Below, in pieces: positions 62,616 to 64,000 of a stretch of 64,000 nucleotides of DNA. The translations under genes were made by a program, and so were the position numbers. Position 1 is the first letter of the stretch, and each line of letters starts with the position of its first letter. The DNA comes from Girardinichthys multiradiatus. Lineage: Eukaryota; Chordata; Actinopteri; Cyprinodontiformes; Goodeidae. The stretch lies in assembly GCF_021462225.1 (NCBI RefSeq), contig NC_061812.1, positions 51,391,848-51,455,847 on the forward strand. Direction: 5' to 3'. Below the pieces are notes generated by a model, which did no database searches, was not told the DNA's origin, and saw only the letters and a list, made by a program, of their open reading frames with translations.

Positions 62616-63799
62616 TCAGTCAGTCAGTCATTTTCTACAGCTTATTCCATAGTGGGTCATGGGGGAGCTGGTGCCTATTTCCAGCAGTCTATGGGTGAGA
62701 GGCGGGGTACACCCTGGACAGGTCGCCAGTCCATCACAGGGCAACACACATACAACCATGCACACACTCATTCAATTCAGTTCAATTCAATTCAATTCAA
62801 AAATACTTTATTAATCCCAAAGGGAAATTAAATGTTGTTATAGCTCATATTATGAAGGTTTCCTCAAAGAGCCGTTGTAGATGCTGATGGCTGTGGGCAG
62901 GAAGGATCTCCTGTAGCGCTCCATCTTACAGCAGATCTGAAGAAGCCTCTGACTGAAGACACTCTGTTGTTGTAGGACAGTCTCATGAAGAGGATGCTCA
63001 GGGTTCTCCATGATGTTCTTCATTTTATGAAGAATCCGTCTTTCCCCAATGATCTCCAGAGGTTCCAGAGGAGTCCCCAGAACAGAGCCAGCCTTCTTTA
63101 TCAGTTTGTTGAGCTTTTTTAAGTCCCTGGCTCGGATGCTGCTTCCCCAGCAGATGATGGTAGAAGAGATCACACTCTCCACAACAGACTTATAGAAGAT
63201 ATGCAGCATCTTGCTGCAAACACCAAAGGACCTAAGCTTCCTCAAGAAGTACAGTCTGCTCTGTCCCTTCTTGTAGATGGCTTCACAGTTGCATCTCCAC
63301 TCTAGTCGGTTGTCCAGGTGAACACCGAGGTATTTATACTCCTCCACCACCTCCACTTCTTCTCCCATGATAGAAATAGTTTTTGACTTATTCCTGTTTC
63401 TCTTAAAATCTACAATCATCTCCTTTGTTTTAGTCACGTTCAAAATGAGATGATTGTTTCCACACCATGCTACAAAGAGGTCCACCACCTTCCTGTACTC
63501 AGCTTCTTGTCCATCTCTGATCCACCCAACGACTGCAGAATCATCCGAGTATTTCTGCAGATGACAGGAGTCTGTCTTGTACTGGAAGTCTGAGGTGTAC
63601 AGAGAATACACCTAAGGGCAATTTAGAGACCAATTAACCTAACAGGCATGTCTTTGGACTGTGGGAGAAAGCTGGAGTACCTGGTGAGAACCCAGGAATG
63701 CACGGGGTGAACATGCAAACTCCATTCAGAAAGACCCCCGGCCGGGAATCGAACACAGAACCTTCTTGCTGCAAGGCAACAGTGCTATCAACTGCGCCC
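62616..63799 (-). mobile_element. Full SINE interrupted by a LINE
   Basis: Same SINE as 8439, minus strand: 62616-62774 and 63607-63799. The tRNA head is at the right (cgggaatcgaacacag, the B-box complement). Flanks taggttggacattt and taggttggaaatta form an imperfect duplication at 62602-62615 and 63800-63813. Confidence 0.85.
62775..63606 (-). mobile_element. 5'-truncated LINE, same subfamily as 44.4 kb
   Basis: The minus frame 62850-63611 encodes the reverse-transcriptase end and C-terminal region (LYTSDFQYKTDSCHLQKYSD, then the YSDDSAVVGWI box). The tail at 62775-62800 is (AATTC)n-type. It is intact where the 44.4-kb copy is frameshifted. Inserted between the attca and cacctaaggg parts of the SINE. 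Confidence 0.88.
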
Positions 63800-63813
63800 T
63801 AGGTTGGAAATTA

Positions 63814-64000
63814 TTCAATTAATTTTCTAATAAGGATAGAACTCTATTTGAACTTATAGCAGGAGAGGTGAAAGGTAAATAATTACACTTTTCACCTTAG
63901 TTCAGTGTATGCTACATTATTTAGAGTCAATTTACTGAGAATAAAACTGAAGACACTTCAAAACTGGTCTTCCTGGGATGTTTATTATCTTCCACCTTTC
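63814..64000. other. Window end, nothing recognised
   Basis: Unique-looking AT-rich DNA. Confidence 0.4.

Noticed and set aside
61200..64000. Search for the missing mfsd4a N-terminal exon
   Set aside because: No minus-strand frame with the expected first-helix motifs and splice donor was seen; the exon is probably outside the window.

Overview
The window is vertebrate nuclear DNA from a teleost fish, most likely a percomorph (species not determinable by eye). The grounds are multi-exon genes with GT-AG introns, two genes whose closest resemblance is to vertebrate ELK4 and MFSD4A, and a dense fish-type repeat load: Tc1/mariner elements, Rex1/CR1-type LINEs, tRNA-derived SINEs and hAT-like MITEs. 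Nothing prokaryotic, viral or CRISPR-like is present. No RNA gene was recognised beyond SINE tRNA heads.

Layout. (1) 1-1.1 kb: the last coding exon of a KLF15-type zinc-finger gene (+ strand), whose earlier exons lie left of the window. (2) 1.1-17.4 kb: its 3' flank and an intergenic stretch made largely of transposon relics, with two copies (A and B) of a young Tc1 family and a SINE with perfect target duplications. (3) 17.4-38.25 kb: elk4 (+), with a CpG-bearing promoter/5'UTR exon, five coding exons (478 codons plus stop in my model) and a long 3'UTR ending at a good poly(A) signal. Its introns hold a nearly intact LINE and two inverted copies of a ~1.1 kb TIR element that bracket coding exons 3 and 4. 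(4) 38.3-41.3 kb: the gap between two convergent genes, holding an unexplained C-rich island. (5) 41.28-59.38 kb: mfsd4a (-), nine coding exons running to the true 3' end. The N-terminal exon or exons lie beyond 59.4 kb and were not found, so they are probably right of the window. (6) 59.4-64 kb: mfsd4a intron or upstream DNA containing two nested-transposon sandwiches.

Gene relationships. ELK4 and MFSD4A are neighbours in convergent orientation on human 1q32.1 (established knowledge), and the same arrangement here supports both calls. ELK4 is an SRF-partner ETS factor responding to MAP kinases. MFSD4A is an orphan major-facilitator membrane protein. They are chromosomal neighbours and I see no functional link. 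A KLF15-type gene beside elk4 fits the paralogy between the 1q32 (SLC41A1) and 3q21 (SLC41A3/KLF15) regions; that is inference.

The most informative material is structural: at least seven nested insertions giving a relative chronology, several exact target-site duplications, an unusual GC-AG intron plus NAGNAG acceptor in elk4, and the inverted-repeat pair around elk4 exons 3-4 that could promote back-splicing. I saw no obviously new biological system. The best candidates for undescribed elements are the 600-bp long-TIR element at 11.1 kb, the TGCCCC-ended family (three copies) and the C-rich island at 39.2-40.3 kb.
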